The translations under genes and the position numbers were made by a program. Shown here in pieces: positions 51,261 through 60,600 of a stretch of DNA of 64,000 nt (the stretch's first letter is position 1; each line of letters begins with the position of its first letter). The notes under the pieces are model-generated. The model saw nothing but the letters and a program-made list of their open reading frames with translations, did no database searches and was not told the DNA's origin. The DNA comes from Pyrinomonadaceae bacterium (GTDB lineage Bacteria > Acidobacteriota > Blastocatellia > Pyrinomonadales > Pyrinomonadaceae): contig JAJQRF010000014.1 of NCBI GenBank assembly GCA_021228405.1, forward strand, positions 58,403 to 122,402, in the 5' to 3' direction.

Positions 51261-51304
51261 AATCAGCCGTTTGCCTGTAAAATCTTGCAGGCAACGGCTG
51301 ATTT
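51261..51304. terminator. Hairpin between dnaK and dnaJ
   Basis: AATCAGCCGTTTGCCTG and CAGGCAACGGCTGATT form a long stem, followed by TTG rather than a long T run. It may reduce read-through from dnaK into dnaJ. Confidence 0.7.
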
Positions 51305-51327
51305 TGCGATACTTCAACAATTGTTTG

Positions 51328-51398
51328 TAGTTAGTTGTTCGTTATTAGTTGATAAAATTACAATGAACAACGAACAACCAACCACTAACGAATAACTA
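51328..51398. repeat. TAGTTAGTTGTTCG tandem hairpin ending at the dnaJ start
   Basis: TAGTTAGTTGTTCGTTATTA (from 51330) and CAACGAACAACCAACCACTA with AACGAATAACTA (to 51398) are inverted. The dnaJ ATG follows at once. Confidence 0.85.
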
Positions 51399-52556
51399 AT
51401 GGCAAATAAAGACTATTACAACATTCTCGGCATCAAAAAAGACGCTAAAACGGACGAAATCAAAAAAGCGTATCGCCGTCTGGCGCGTAAATATCATCCT
51501 GACGTGAATCCGAATGATAAATCCGCCGAGGAAAAATTTAAGGAAGTTCAGGAAGCCTACGACGTTCTTTCCGACGAGAAAAAACGCAAGGTTTTCGACC
51601 GCTTCGGTTATTACAACGACAATCTCGATCCCGATTCGCCGTTCGGCGCAAGTGCGGGCGCAAGCAGTAATACGGGCGGTTTCGATTTTTCGGGATTCAA
51701 TTTTGAACCGGGCGGTTCGGGCGGAAGTTCGTCCAGTTTCCGCGACATTTTTTCCGATCTGTTCGGCGGCGGAAGCTCGAAACGCGAACCCGAACCGCCG
51801 CGTCCGATGCCGAAAAAAGGCAAGGACATCGAAATGCCGCTCGCTTTGAGTTTTGAAGAATCTTTTACGGGATTGACGACCAATATCACGGTCAATCGTT
51901 CCGAGCAATGTTCGCGTTGTCAGGGCGCGGGCGATACGGGCGGTCCGGTCGTCGTATGTCCGACCTGCAAAGGCACGGGACAAGTTTTGAAATCGGGCGG
52001 ACGTTTGCAGTTTTCGCAGGTTTGTCCCGATTGCGAAGGCACGGGCAGACGCAGACAGCCGTGTTCGCAGTGCAACGGCAAAGGCGTTACGCCGAAGAGC
52101 GAACAGGTCAAAATCCGCATTCCCGCAGGTGTCGATACGGGGTCGCGGGTGCGGATTCCGAAAAAGGGACAAGGCGGACGTTTGGGCGCGGAACCGGGCG
52201 ATCTGTTTATTTTAACGAACGTCGGGAAACACCGATTTTTCACGCGCAAAGGCGACAATATCTATGTCACCGTGCCGATCACGATCTCCGAAGCCGCGCT
52301 CGGAACGAAGATCGAAGTTCCGACCGTCGAAGGAAAGGCGCAGTTGAAGATTCCGGCGGGAACCGAATCGGGGCAAAAATTCCGTCTGCGCGAACGCGGA
52401 TTTCCTTCTCTGAGAAATCCTAACTTACGCGGCGATCAATTCGTCGAGGTTCAGATTCATCTGCCGCGCGTCATCAGCGAGGAAACGAAGGAAATTTTAC
52501 GTCAATTTGAAAAAGCGAATCCCGAAAATCCGCGCAAGGCGATGGGATTGGAGTAA
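51399..52556 (+). CDS. dnaJ: DnaJ (Hsp40) with zinc-finger domain
   Basis: 385 residues. J-domain with [11 protein letters not shown] (HPD); a Gly/Phe/Ser-rich segment; the four CxxCxGxG repeats [24 protein letters not shown] and CSQCNGKG; then two beta-sandwich substrate-binding domains ([19 protein letters not shown]). Stimulates DnaK ATPase and delivers unfolded clients. The start follows the repeat hairpin without Shine-Dalgarno sequence. Confidence 0.97.
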   Translation: MANKDYYNILGIKKDAKTDEIKKAYRRLARKYHPDVNPNDKSAEEKFKEVQEAYDVLSDEKKRKVFDRFGYYNDNLDPDSPFGASAGASSNTGGFDFSGFNFEPGGSGGSSSSFRDIFSDLFGGGSSKREPEPPRPMPKKGKDIEMPLALSFEESFTGLTTNITVNRSEQCSRCQGAGDTGGPVVVCPTCKGTGQVLKSGGRLQFSQVCPDCEGTGRRRQPCSQCNGKGVTPKSEQVKIRIPAGVDTGSRVRIPKKGQGGRLGAEPGDLFILTNVGKHRFFTRKGDNIYVTVPITISEAALGTKIEVPTVEGKAQLKIPAGTESGQKFRLRERGFPSLRNPNLRGDQFVEVQIHLPRVISEETKEILRQFEKANPENPRKAMGLE

Positions 52557-52557
52557 T

Positions 52558-52614
52558 TCAGGATTCAAGATTTAAGACTGAAAAATCTTGAATCTTGAAT
52601 CTCGAATCTTGAAT
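52558..52614. repeat. TTGAATC tandem hairpin ending at the hspR start
   Basis: AGGATTCAAGATTTAAGA (from 52559) and AATCTTGAATCTTGAATCTC with GAATCTTGAAT (to 52613) are inverted. The ATG of hspR comes next. Confidence 0.85.
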
Positions 52615-53019
52615 ATGAAAAAGAAGACGAAAACATACACGATCAGTGCGGTTGCGGAACTTTACGAAATCCATCCGCAAACTTTAAGGCTTTACGAGCG
52701 CGAAGGATTGCTGAAACCTTCGCGCTCCGAGGGCAATACGCGTCTTTATACCGATACCGACCTCGAACGTCTGGAGGTCATTCTTTCACTGACACGCGAG
52801 CTCGGCGTAAATCTTGCCGGGGTCGAAATTATTCTCAATATGCGCGCCAAAATGGACGCGATGCAGCAGGAATTTGAAAGATTCTTCACATATCTGCAAA
52901 GTCACGCCAACCAGTTTTCGCAAAAGACCGAAATCTTTTCTTCATCGGAAGCTTTGATCCCGATTTCACGCCAGCATCGAACGATTTACGAAATTGTCAC
53001 CGAAGAAGACGGCGAATGA
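52615..53019 (+). CDS. hspR: MerR-family heat-shock repressor HspR
   Basis: 134 residues from the ATG at 52615 (an upstream start at 52588 would translate the repeat). N-terminal MerR helix-turn-helix TISAVAELYEIHPQTLRLYEREGLLKPSRSEGNTRLYTDTDLERLEVIL, followed by a long dimerisation helix (NLAGVEIILNMRAKMDAMQQEFERFFTYLQ). HspR proteins bind HAIR inverted repeats and repress dnaK operons in Actinomycetota and others; dnaK-dnaJ-hspR order supports the name. Confidence 0.92.
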   Translation: MKKKTKTYTISAVAELYEIHPQTLRLYEREGLLKPSRSEGNTRLYTDTDLERLEVILSLTRELGVNLAGVEIILNMRAKMDAMQQEFERFFTYLQSHANQFSQKTEIFSSSEALIPISRQHRTIYEIVTEEDGE

Positions 53020-53030
53020 CCCGAAGTCCT

Positions 53031-53059
53031 TTGAGTAAATAAACTTTTTGCATTATAAT
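53031..53059 (+). promoter_or_regulatory. Promoter of the TonB-dependent receptor gene
   Basis: TTGAGT (53031-53036), 17 bp, TATAAT (53054-53059), 69 bp before the ATG. Confidence 0.75.
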
Positions 53060-53128
53060 CCTTTCCAATTTGAGCTAGTTTAATCAGTTCAATCATCAGC
53101 CCTACGAAATTTTTAGGAGAAAGAAATA

Positions 53129-56100
53129 ATGCCAAAATTGTTTGGAAAACTCGTGTTTTCGGGTTTTTTCGTGCTTTGTTTAGTAATATTGTTTTCCGCC
53201 GATGTCTTTTCCCAGGACCTTGATGATGTAACAATCAGCGGAAAAATCGTTGATTCAAATAACGCGCCGATTGCCGGTGCAACTGTGACCGCGACGCTCG
53301 TTTCAACCAATGTCGAACGAAACGTGACGACAAACGAGGACGGTTTCTATCGTTTGATCGAGCTCGCGCCCGGAATTTATAAAGTTAAAGTGTCCGCATC
53401 GGGCTTCGGTGCCAAGGAAAGAGTCGATCTGCAAACACTTTCGGGGCAGAATTTACAACTCGATTTTTCGCTTTCGCCCGCCGATGTTCAGGTCGAGCAA
53501 ACCGTCACCGTGACGGAAGAAGATGCGCCCGCCGTTGACACGACCCGAACCGTCGTCGGCGGAACGGTCGCCCAGCGAGAGATCGAAGAACTGCCGAATA
53601 ACACGAGAAACCCGCTCGATTTGGTCTTTACGCTCGGCGGTGTGACGGAAGAGCCGCTTTCGACGCGTGATCTGTCGGAAGATCGCGGTCAGCGCGGTTT
53701 GTCGACACCGGGAACTACGCCTGAAGAAGCCGGAACGTTTGCGCTTGCGGGCGGAGCGGCTTACTCAAACAACATCACGATCGACGGTTTGGATAATAAC
53801 GACGACCGTTCGGCTTCGTTCAGATTTCAGCCTTCGATCGATTCGGTGGCGGAAGTCCAGATCATCACGAATCAGTTTTCGGCGGAATACGGTCGCGCGT
53901 CGGGCGGGCGCGTCAATCTGCGCACGCGCGGCGGCAGTAACAAATACCGCGGTCGGGCTTATTATTTCTTCCGCGACGATAATTTGAACGCCAATACCTG
54001 GAACAATAATCGCCGCGCCATTACCCGTCCGCCGCTTACCGATAATAATCCCGGCGTGACGTTCAGCGGTCCGATCCTGAAAAATAAATTGTTTTTCTTT
54101 AGTTCCTACGAATACGGCAATATTCAGGATACGACGATAGCCGATGCGTGGGTGCCTGTTTCAGGCGGAAACCCGAACTTTACATTGCCCGCGCCGACGA
54201 ATCTTTCCAGAGCCGTGCAGGTTTCGGCAACGGTCAACGGCGTTCCGACGACGGTGTCTGTTGCTCCGTATATCGAACCGGTCGACACGCCCGCCATCAA
54301 GCATATTTTTTCAACGCGCGTCGATTGGAACCTGACCGATGCCAACAATTTTACATTTTCCTACCAACTCGGACGTTCCAACGATTTGCGCGCTTTCAGC
54401 GGAACGAACCGCATCGCCGCTTCGCTGATCGGCAGAATTCGCGATACCGACGGATTCAATGCGACGCATAACTACATTGTTTCGTCAAAATCCGTTAATC
54501 AGCTTCGTTTTCAGTATTCGACGCTTCGTCCGCGGTCGAACCAAAGCTCGGGCGCATTAACGCCTGCCTTGCTGGTGACGTTCGTTCCGCCGGGTGAAAG
54601 TTCGCAAACGCAAGTTTTCGGTTCGACGACGAATTCGAGCGACCGTAAAGAGAACCGCTGGCAGATTCAGGATACTTTCAGCTACATTTTAGGCGCGCAT
54701 TCGCTTCGCTTCGGCGGCGACGTTCAGCGCGTCAATACCGAATTCATTGATCGTTTCGATGCGACGGGAACTTACCGCTTTACCAATTTCGTCTTTTTCA
54801 ATGCCAATTCGGTTTCGAGTTTTCAGCAGAACTTTAACAATACTTCGACCGTAAAAAACACCTATTACGGCATTTTTGCGCAGGATGATTGGAAAATTCG
54901 TCCGAATTTGACGATCAGTTACGGCTTACGATATGAAAATGAAACCGTGATCGATGATAAGAACAATTACAGCCCGCGTTTTGCCGTCGCCTGGAACCCG
55001 TTTCCGAAAGGCGATAAAACGGTTATTCGTTTCGGCGGCGGAATTTTCTATAACCGCGTTTTGCTTCGCACGATCGACGATTTCACGGCGGGTTCACAAC
55101 AGCTTCGTTTCGATTCGGGAAGCCTGAACGTGCCGACCGGAACGACGATCGATGCAACAACTGTCAGAAACTTTTTAAGCGCGCAGGTTCCGAATCCTTT
55201 GACGCTTCAGACACTGGTTCCGGTAAATGCGACGCAGAGCTTTACGGTCGCTCAATTGTCGCGTTCGAGCACTGCCTTTCGCAGTCTTTCACCGGATTTG
55301 AAAATTCCTGAAAGTTATCAGTTCAATGTCGGTTTTGAAAGAGAACTTTTCAAAGGCATCGTTTTTGAAACGAACGTGACATACAACAAAACCGTCCGTT
55401 TGTGGCGTGAATTTAACCCGAATGCCCCGGTTTTACCTGCCAACACGCCGGATCGAAACGGCGACGGGCAAGTTAGTTTTACCGATTATCTGCTCGGTAT
55501 CACGACCGGCAATACTACCTTTGAAGCAGGTCCGCTGACAGACACGGTCGGGATTCGGGCTGTGGCGGGCGGAACCTGCACGAGCAGTGCGGTCGCTTGC
55601 GTTGTCAACGTAAATACCCGCAACAACAGCTCAAATTGTTCGACCACGGCGGTGACGAATAATCCGATCTGCCGTTCATTTGCAGTCATCAATTTGTTAA
55701 GACCGCTGTTTTCACAGGTCGGTGCGACACAGCTTGAAGAAGTTGCTTCGATCGGCAACAGTCAATACATCGGCGCGACTTTTGAATTGCGCAATCGTTA
55801 CAGAAGATACGGCTACGGGTTCGGCGGTTCGATGCGGCTTGTTTACACTTTATCGAGTTTGAAGGATGACGGAATTGTAAATACCTCGGAAGCGACGATT
55901 CCGGGCGACTTTGCACGCGAATGGTCGCGCAGTTTGCTTGACCGTCGTCACCGGATCGCGTTTACGGCAACTTTCGATACACCCAACTGGCTCGGCGGTA
56001 TTCGTCTTTCACCGCTTTTCCGTTTCGGTTCGAGTTCGCCTTTTAATATTTCATCAGGCGGTATCGACCGCAGTTTGGATGATCTGAGCAATGACCGTCC

Positions 56101-56488
56101 GAATTATACGGGCAGTTTATCGGACATCGTCTGGCGAAAATTCGATTCGGCATTCCCGACCGCGTTGGCAAGCCAGTTTACCCTGGCACCGATCGGCAGT
56201 CCGGGAAATTTGCCGCGCAATGCCGGAAACGGTCCGAAACTCTATATTTTCGATCTGAGCGTCAGTCGTGAATTCAAGTTCAGCGAACGTTTTCGTCTGC
56301 GTCCGAATATCGAATTCGGAAACATTCTGAATATGACGGTATTCAGCTTCGGGTCGAATTTCATTAATTTCGACCTTCTGAACAGTACCAATGCGACCAC
56401 GATTGCCGCCGCTCAAGCAGGCTTTCTGGCTCCGACGCGAACCGTCCGTCCGCGACAGATTCGGGTCGGGATGCGATTTGATTTTTAA
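53129..56488 (+). CDS. Oar-like TonB-dependent receptor
   Basis: 1,119 residues, with AGGAGAAAGAA before the ATG. Signal peptide (1-29); a carboxypeptidase-regulatory-like domain (VTISGKIVDSNNAPIAGATV, ENEDGFYRLIELAPGIYKVKV); plug domain (about 130-260: NTRNPLDLVFTLGGV, SNNITIDGLDNNDD); then a long outer-membrane barrel ending in ...RQIRVGMRFDF with C-terminal Phe. The closest description is the Oar-like or CarboxypepD_reg-TonB family common in Acidobacteriota, used for uptake of large or oligomeric substrates, or for adhesion. Substrate not evident. Energy presumably comes from a TonB such as that at 3-572. Confidence 0.94.
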   Translation: MPKLFGKLVFSGFFVLCLVILFSADVFSQDLDDVTISGKIVDSNNAPIAGATVTATLVSTNVERNVTTNEDGFYRLIELAPGIYKVKVSASGFGAKERVDLQTLSGQNLQLDFSLSPADVQVEQTVTVTEEDAPAVDTTRTVVGGTVAQREIEELPNNTRNPLDLVFTLGGVTEEPLSTRDLSEDRGQRGLSTPGTTPEEAGTFALAGGAAYSNNITIDGLDNNDDRSASFRFQPSIDSVAEVQIITNQFSAEYGRASGGRVNLRTRGGSNKYRGRAYYFFRDDNLNANTWNNNRRAITRPPLTDNNPGVTFSGPILKNKLFFFSSYEYGNIQDTTIADAWVPVSGGNPNFTLPAPTNLSRAVQVSATVNGVPTTVSVAPYIEPVDTPAIKHIFSTRVDWNLTDANNFTFSYQLGRSNDLRAFSGTNRIAASLIGRIRDTDGFNATHNYIVSSKSVNQLRFQYSTLRPRSNQSSGALTPALLVTFVPPGESSQTQVFGSTTNSSDRKENRWQIQDTFSYILGAHSLRFGGDVQRVNTEFIDRFDATGTYRFTNFVFFNANSVSSFQQNFNNTSTVKNTYYGIFAQDDWKIRPNLTISYGLRYENETVIDDKNNYSPRFAVAWNPFPKGDKTVIRFGGGIFYNRVLLRTIDDFTAGSQQLRFDSGSLNVPTGTTIDATTVRNFLSAQVPNPLTLQTLVPVNATQSFTVAQLSRSSTAFRSLSPDLKIPESYQFNVGFERELFKGIVFETNVTYNKTVRLWREFNPNAPVLPANTPDRNGDGQVSFTDYLLGITTGNTTFEAGPLTDTVGIRAVAGGTCTSSAVACVVNVNTRNNSSNCSTTAVTNNPICRSFAVINLLRPLFSQVGATQLEEVASIGNSQYIGATFELRNRYRRYGYGFGGSMRLVYTLSSLKDDGIVNTSEATIPGDFAREWSRSLLDRRHRIAFTATFDTPNWLGGIRLSPLFRFGSSSPFNISSGGIDRSLDDLSNDRPNYTGSLSDIVWRKFDSAFPTALASQFTLAPIGSPGNLPRNAGNGPKLYIFDLSVSREFKFSERFRLRPNIEFGNILNMTVFSFGSNFINFDLLNSTNATTIAAAQAGFLAPTRTVRPRQIRVGMRFDF

Positions 56489-56510
56489 TCGTTTTTTATG
56501 AACGATTTCG

Positions 56511-56546
56511 GCGAAGTCATTTTCAGTAAATGACTTCGCTTTTTTC
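56511..56546. terminator. Terminator of the TonB-dependent receptor gene
   Basis: GCGAAGTCATTT pairs with AAATGACTTCGC, followed by six T. Confidence 0.9.
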
Positions 56547-56672
56547 TTTGGCGAAATGAAAAAAGTTGCTGACGAAAGAGGTGAAATATGATAGTTTTAA
56601 ATATAGTTGAACACAGTTGTTCCGATCATATCAAAAACACTCCCAATTTTTGTCCAGAATGAAATCCGAGTT

Positions 56673-57437
56673 ATGAATGAAGTTTTAGAAAAATCGCTTG
56701 ATACGTCGTTTTCGCAGGTTTCGGTCGAATCCGTTTTGCTCGATGCAGACCTTTTCGTGAAATACCGTTCGCCTGAAAAAGCGTTTGCTTTACTGCGCGA
56801 ATCTATTGAAAGAAGTCCGCGTTCGGTTGCTCTGCGCGAGAAGATGCGCGAGATTTGCGTTTCGCAGAAAAATTCCAACGAAGCGGCGCGGCAGTGCCTC
56901 GCGCTCGTCAGTTTGTATATCGGGCGTGAAGAATTCGACCTTGCCTACGACCGTTTGCAGGAAGCAAAATTGCTCGATCCGCGCATTTCGGTCGCGCCCG
57001 GACTCGAAGCGATTCGCCGTGCGCGCCGTCCCGAATTTGCCGCCACGCGTGAAAAAACGCCGCAAAAAGTCCGCACCGATGTCACCTTTGCGGGAAATCT
57101 TTCTTATGTGAGCATTTTCGATGCGGTTCAGGTCATCGAAAATTCGCGGATGACGGGTTTGCTCGTCATCAAATCGGACATTCATCTGGCAAACGTTTCA
57201 TTTAACGAAGGCAAGATCGTCGATGCTGAATGCAACGGCAAAAACGGCGTGACGGCTTTCCGCGAGATCATCGAGATCAGCAATGGAACATTTGAATTTT
57301 CAACGACGGACAACGAATTCAAGGTCGTTATCAACGTTTCGAGCAACACCAACTTTTTACTCGACGTGCTCACCGAACTCGACAATGAACGCGCCGAAAA
57401 GCAAGGTTTGCGAAGTATGAGCGACGAGGATTTTTAA
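56673..57437 (+). CDS. DUF4388 (PATAN-type) protein with TPR-like N-terminal part
   Basis: 254 residues from MNEVLEKSLDTSF (ATG 56673; an upstream TTG at 56607 is less likely). Residues about 15-115 make TPR-like helices (LLDADLFVKYRSPEKAFALLRESIERSP, EFDLAYDRLQEAKLLDP). From about 140 comes DUF4388: FAGNLSYVSIFDAVQVIENS, TGLLVIKSDIHLANVSFNEGKIVDAECNGKNGVTAFREI. DUF4388 proteins of Deltaproteobacteria, cyanobacteria and Acidobacteriota are linked to phosphorelay, motility and polarity systems, but a specific role is unknown. Next to smc. Confidence 0.85.
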   Translation: MNEVLEKSLDTSFSQVSVESVLLDADLFVKYRSPEKAFALLRESIERSPRSVALREKMREICVSQKNSNEAARQCLALVSLYIGREEFDLAYDRLQEAKLLDPRISVAPGLEAIRRARRPEFAATREKTPQKVRTDVTFAGNLSYVSIFDAVQVIENSRMTGLLVIKSDIHLANVSFNEGKIVDAECNGKNGVTAFREIIEISNGTFEFSTTDNEFKVVINVSSNTNFLLDVLTELDNERAEKQGLRSMSDEDF

Positions 57438-57442
57438 AATCG

Positions 57443-57569
57443 AACAGCCGCAAAAAGGCACAAAAGACGCAAAATAAAAAGCAGAAAAAGAGTTTTGAGA
57501 TACGAGATTTTTACTTCGTAAATTCAAAATTCTTTTTTTTGTGTCCTTTGCGCTTTTTCGCGGTTATCC
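57443..57569. repeat. Palindromic element GCCGCAAAAAGGCACAAAAG
   Basis: GCCGCAAAAAGGCACAAAAG (57447) and the right arm TGTGTCCTTTGCGCTTTTTC (57540-57559) are inverted, in the gap before smc. Confidence 0.7.
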
Positions 57570-57648
57570 AATTCCTCGGTTTCATTTGACTTAAGCCATT
57601 GAAAACCACAAAATATAGTGCTTAATCTTTCCCCGAAGACACTATAGA

Positions 57649-60600
57649 ATGTTCAAACTTCAACGGCTCGAAATTACAGGCTTTAAATCTTTTGCCGATT
57701 ACACGGAAATAGTTTTCACCGGAAACGGAATCACGGCGGTCGTCGGACCGAACGGTTGCGGAAAATCCAATGTTTCGGAATCCATCGCGTGGGTTTTGGG
57801 CGAACAGCGGGCGAAAGCCTTGCGCGGTTCGGAAATGAAGGACGTTGTTTTTCAGGGAACGCGCAGTCGTAAACCTTCGGGAATGGCGGAAGTGGTTTTG
57901 CATCTGGTTCGTGACGAAGAAGCGTTTTTTTCGACGGATGAAGAAGATTTGAGCGACATCGACGAAGCTTTGAGCGATCTCGATGAAAATGCCGTTCAGC
58001 TCGAAGATTTTGAGCCGCAGGAAACAGTTATCAGTGAACAGGTAACAGTTGTCAGCGAGGAAATTTCAGAACAAACGAGCGAAATCGAAGTCGAAAAAGT
58101 TCAGGCTTTGCAAGTCGGTTCGGCGCAAACGATCGAGAAAAAAGTCAAAACGAAACGCCATTGGCGACCGCGTTCGTTTGCGTTCGATTTCGCTCCGAAC
58201 GAAGCGATCTCCGTCACGCGCCGCCTTTATCTTTCGGGCGAAAGCGAATATCTTCTGAACGGAAAGACCTGCCGTTTGCGCGACATTCAAGACCTTTTCG
58301 CGGGAACGGGTTTGTCCGGCGCGCATTACGCGATCATCGAACAAGGTCGCATCGGGCAGATACTTTCGGCGAAACCATCAGACCGCCGCAATCTGATCGA
58401 AGAAGCCGCCGGAATTTCCAAATTCCGCACGCGTCAACGCGCCGCCGAAGCGCGTCTCGAATCAGCAAAATCAAATCTCAACCGCATCTCCGACATCGTT
58501 TCCGAGATCGACAAACAGGCAAATTCGCTGCGCCGTCAAGCCGCCAAAACGCGCCGCTACAAGATTCTGCGCGAAGAGTTCCGCGTTTTGCTGAAACAAC
58601 TTTTCACGGCGGAAGGAAAGTATTTGTCGCAGTTGGTAGACGAGTTGGAAGAAAAACTCGATGCGGCGACGTTGATCGAACGCAAACTTTTTTCGGAAGT
58701 TGCCGAAAAGGACGAAGCGTTTCGCGAAGCGACGCAGAAGGCGCGGACGGCGGAGGAAAATCTTTCGGAAATCCGCCAGAAACATTCGGAAAATGCGCTC
58801 GAACGCGACCGCGCCAGCCGCGAACATCGTTATCAAAACGAGCAAATCACGAATCTGCAAAACCGCTCGACCGTTTTGAAAGGCGAGATCGAAGCGACCG
58901 ACCAGCGTTTGGCGTTGCTCAAAGCCGAGATCGAAAGACTCGCCAAAGACGAGCAGAAGGAACGCGCTGAAGCCGTAAGCAACGAAAAGGCTCTGCGCGA
59001 AGCCGAAAATCTTTATCAATCGAAGGTCGCGGACTTGCGAAAGATCGAAACCGAACTCGAAAAAATGCGCGGCGAATTGATGCAGCATACCACCGCCGTC
59101 GAGCGTTTCGCGGGAATCGAACGACAGCTTGAAAACAATCTCGAACGCTTGAAGGAACGCGCCGAAGGTCTGAAACGCGAAGGCGTGCGCGCCGGAGAAA
59201 CTTTTGAAGAACACCGCGCCCAAGCCGCCAAACTCGGCGAAAGTTTGACGGAAGAGCGCGAAAAACTCAAAAAATTACAGGCTGAAAAACAGGAAATTCA
59301 GCTTTCGGCAAGCGAAGCGCGAAACGAATTGAAAAAAGCGGAAGAATCGCTCAGAAACGTGCGGAACGAATTTTCGCGCAAGAAGAACCGCCTCGAAACC
59401 TTGCAGGAATTGGAAGAAAAACGCGCCGTTTACGCGCCGCAGGTACAGAAACTTTTTTCTGCCGAAACGAAGATCGGCGCGAAGTTTCTCGGAACTCTGG
59501 CGGATAAATTCAATGTCGAAGAGCGTGCCGAAAAAGCGGTCGAAAATCTTTTCGGCAATTATCTGCAAGCCGTTCTCGTCGAAACCGAAGCCGATGCGCG
59601 GAAAACCTTCGCTTTTCTCAACGAAAACAACATCGGGCGGATTCCTGTTTTGGTGGCTGTAAGTCCAAAGTCCAAAGTCCAAAGTCCAAAGTCCAAAAAA
59701 CAGAATTCAAATATTGCCGAACTAATCGGCGTTTCCGAAGATTTTGCGGCGATTCTGAAAACTCTTTTTCCGCGTGAAATGTCGGCGGAATTGGTTGAAA
59801 ATATCGAGGAAGTCAAAGACAAAGCAATTGGCGTTTTTATCGATGTGAACGGCAATCTGCTGGTTGACGGGAAACTTTTCGTCGGCGGAAAAGCGAATGC
59901 GAACGAGAAAAATAATTCGCTTCTCGCTTTCAAACGTGAGTTGCGCGAGCTTGAAGCCTTGACGGAAACGCTGGCGAAAGATGTTGAAGTTTCAGAAAAG
60001 GAAACCGAAAAATCGCGGAAAAAACTGAGCGAAGCCGAGGAAAGGATCGTTGACGTTCAATCTTTGATTATCAAGGTCGAACGCGAAATGCACGCGCTCG
60101 AAATTCAGGAAAGGTCGGTCAGGCAGGAGATCGAACGCGCCGAACGGCATCAGAAAGTCGTCGCCAACGACGCGGCGCAGATCGAAAAGGAATTGGCGCA
60201 GATCGCCGAACGGCAGACGGAAGCAAAAACGAACGCACAGAAAGCCGCGAACGCGAAGGACGAAGCGGCGAAAAAGGTTGAGCAGATCACGCAAAGCTTG
60301 AACGAAGCGCGGTCGAAAGCCGAAGCGGAAAACGCGGTTCTGAATGAAAAACGCACGCTGGCGGCGACTTCGAGCGAGCGTCAGCGTTCGGCGCAAGCGG
60401 CGTTGCGGCGCGTTGAAATTGAAGAAAGAGAGATGGCTTCGCGGTTAGCGCGGCAAAATCTCGAAACCATCGAAGTCGAAAATTCGATCAAGGCTTTGCG
60501 CGATTCGCTCGCGGAAATCTCGCAAAAAATCGCTTCTTCGGACGACGAACAGGAAAGCGAGAAAATCGAACTCGAAACGGCAACGGTGAATTTGAAGGAG

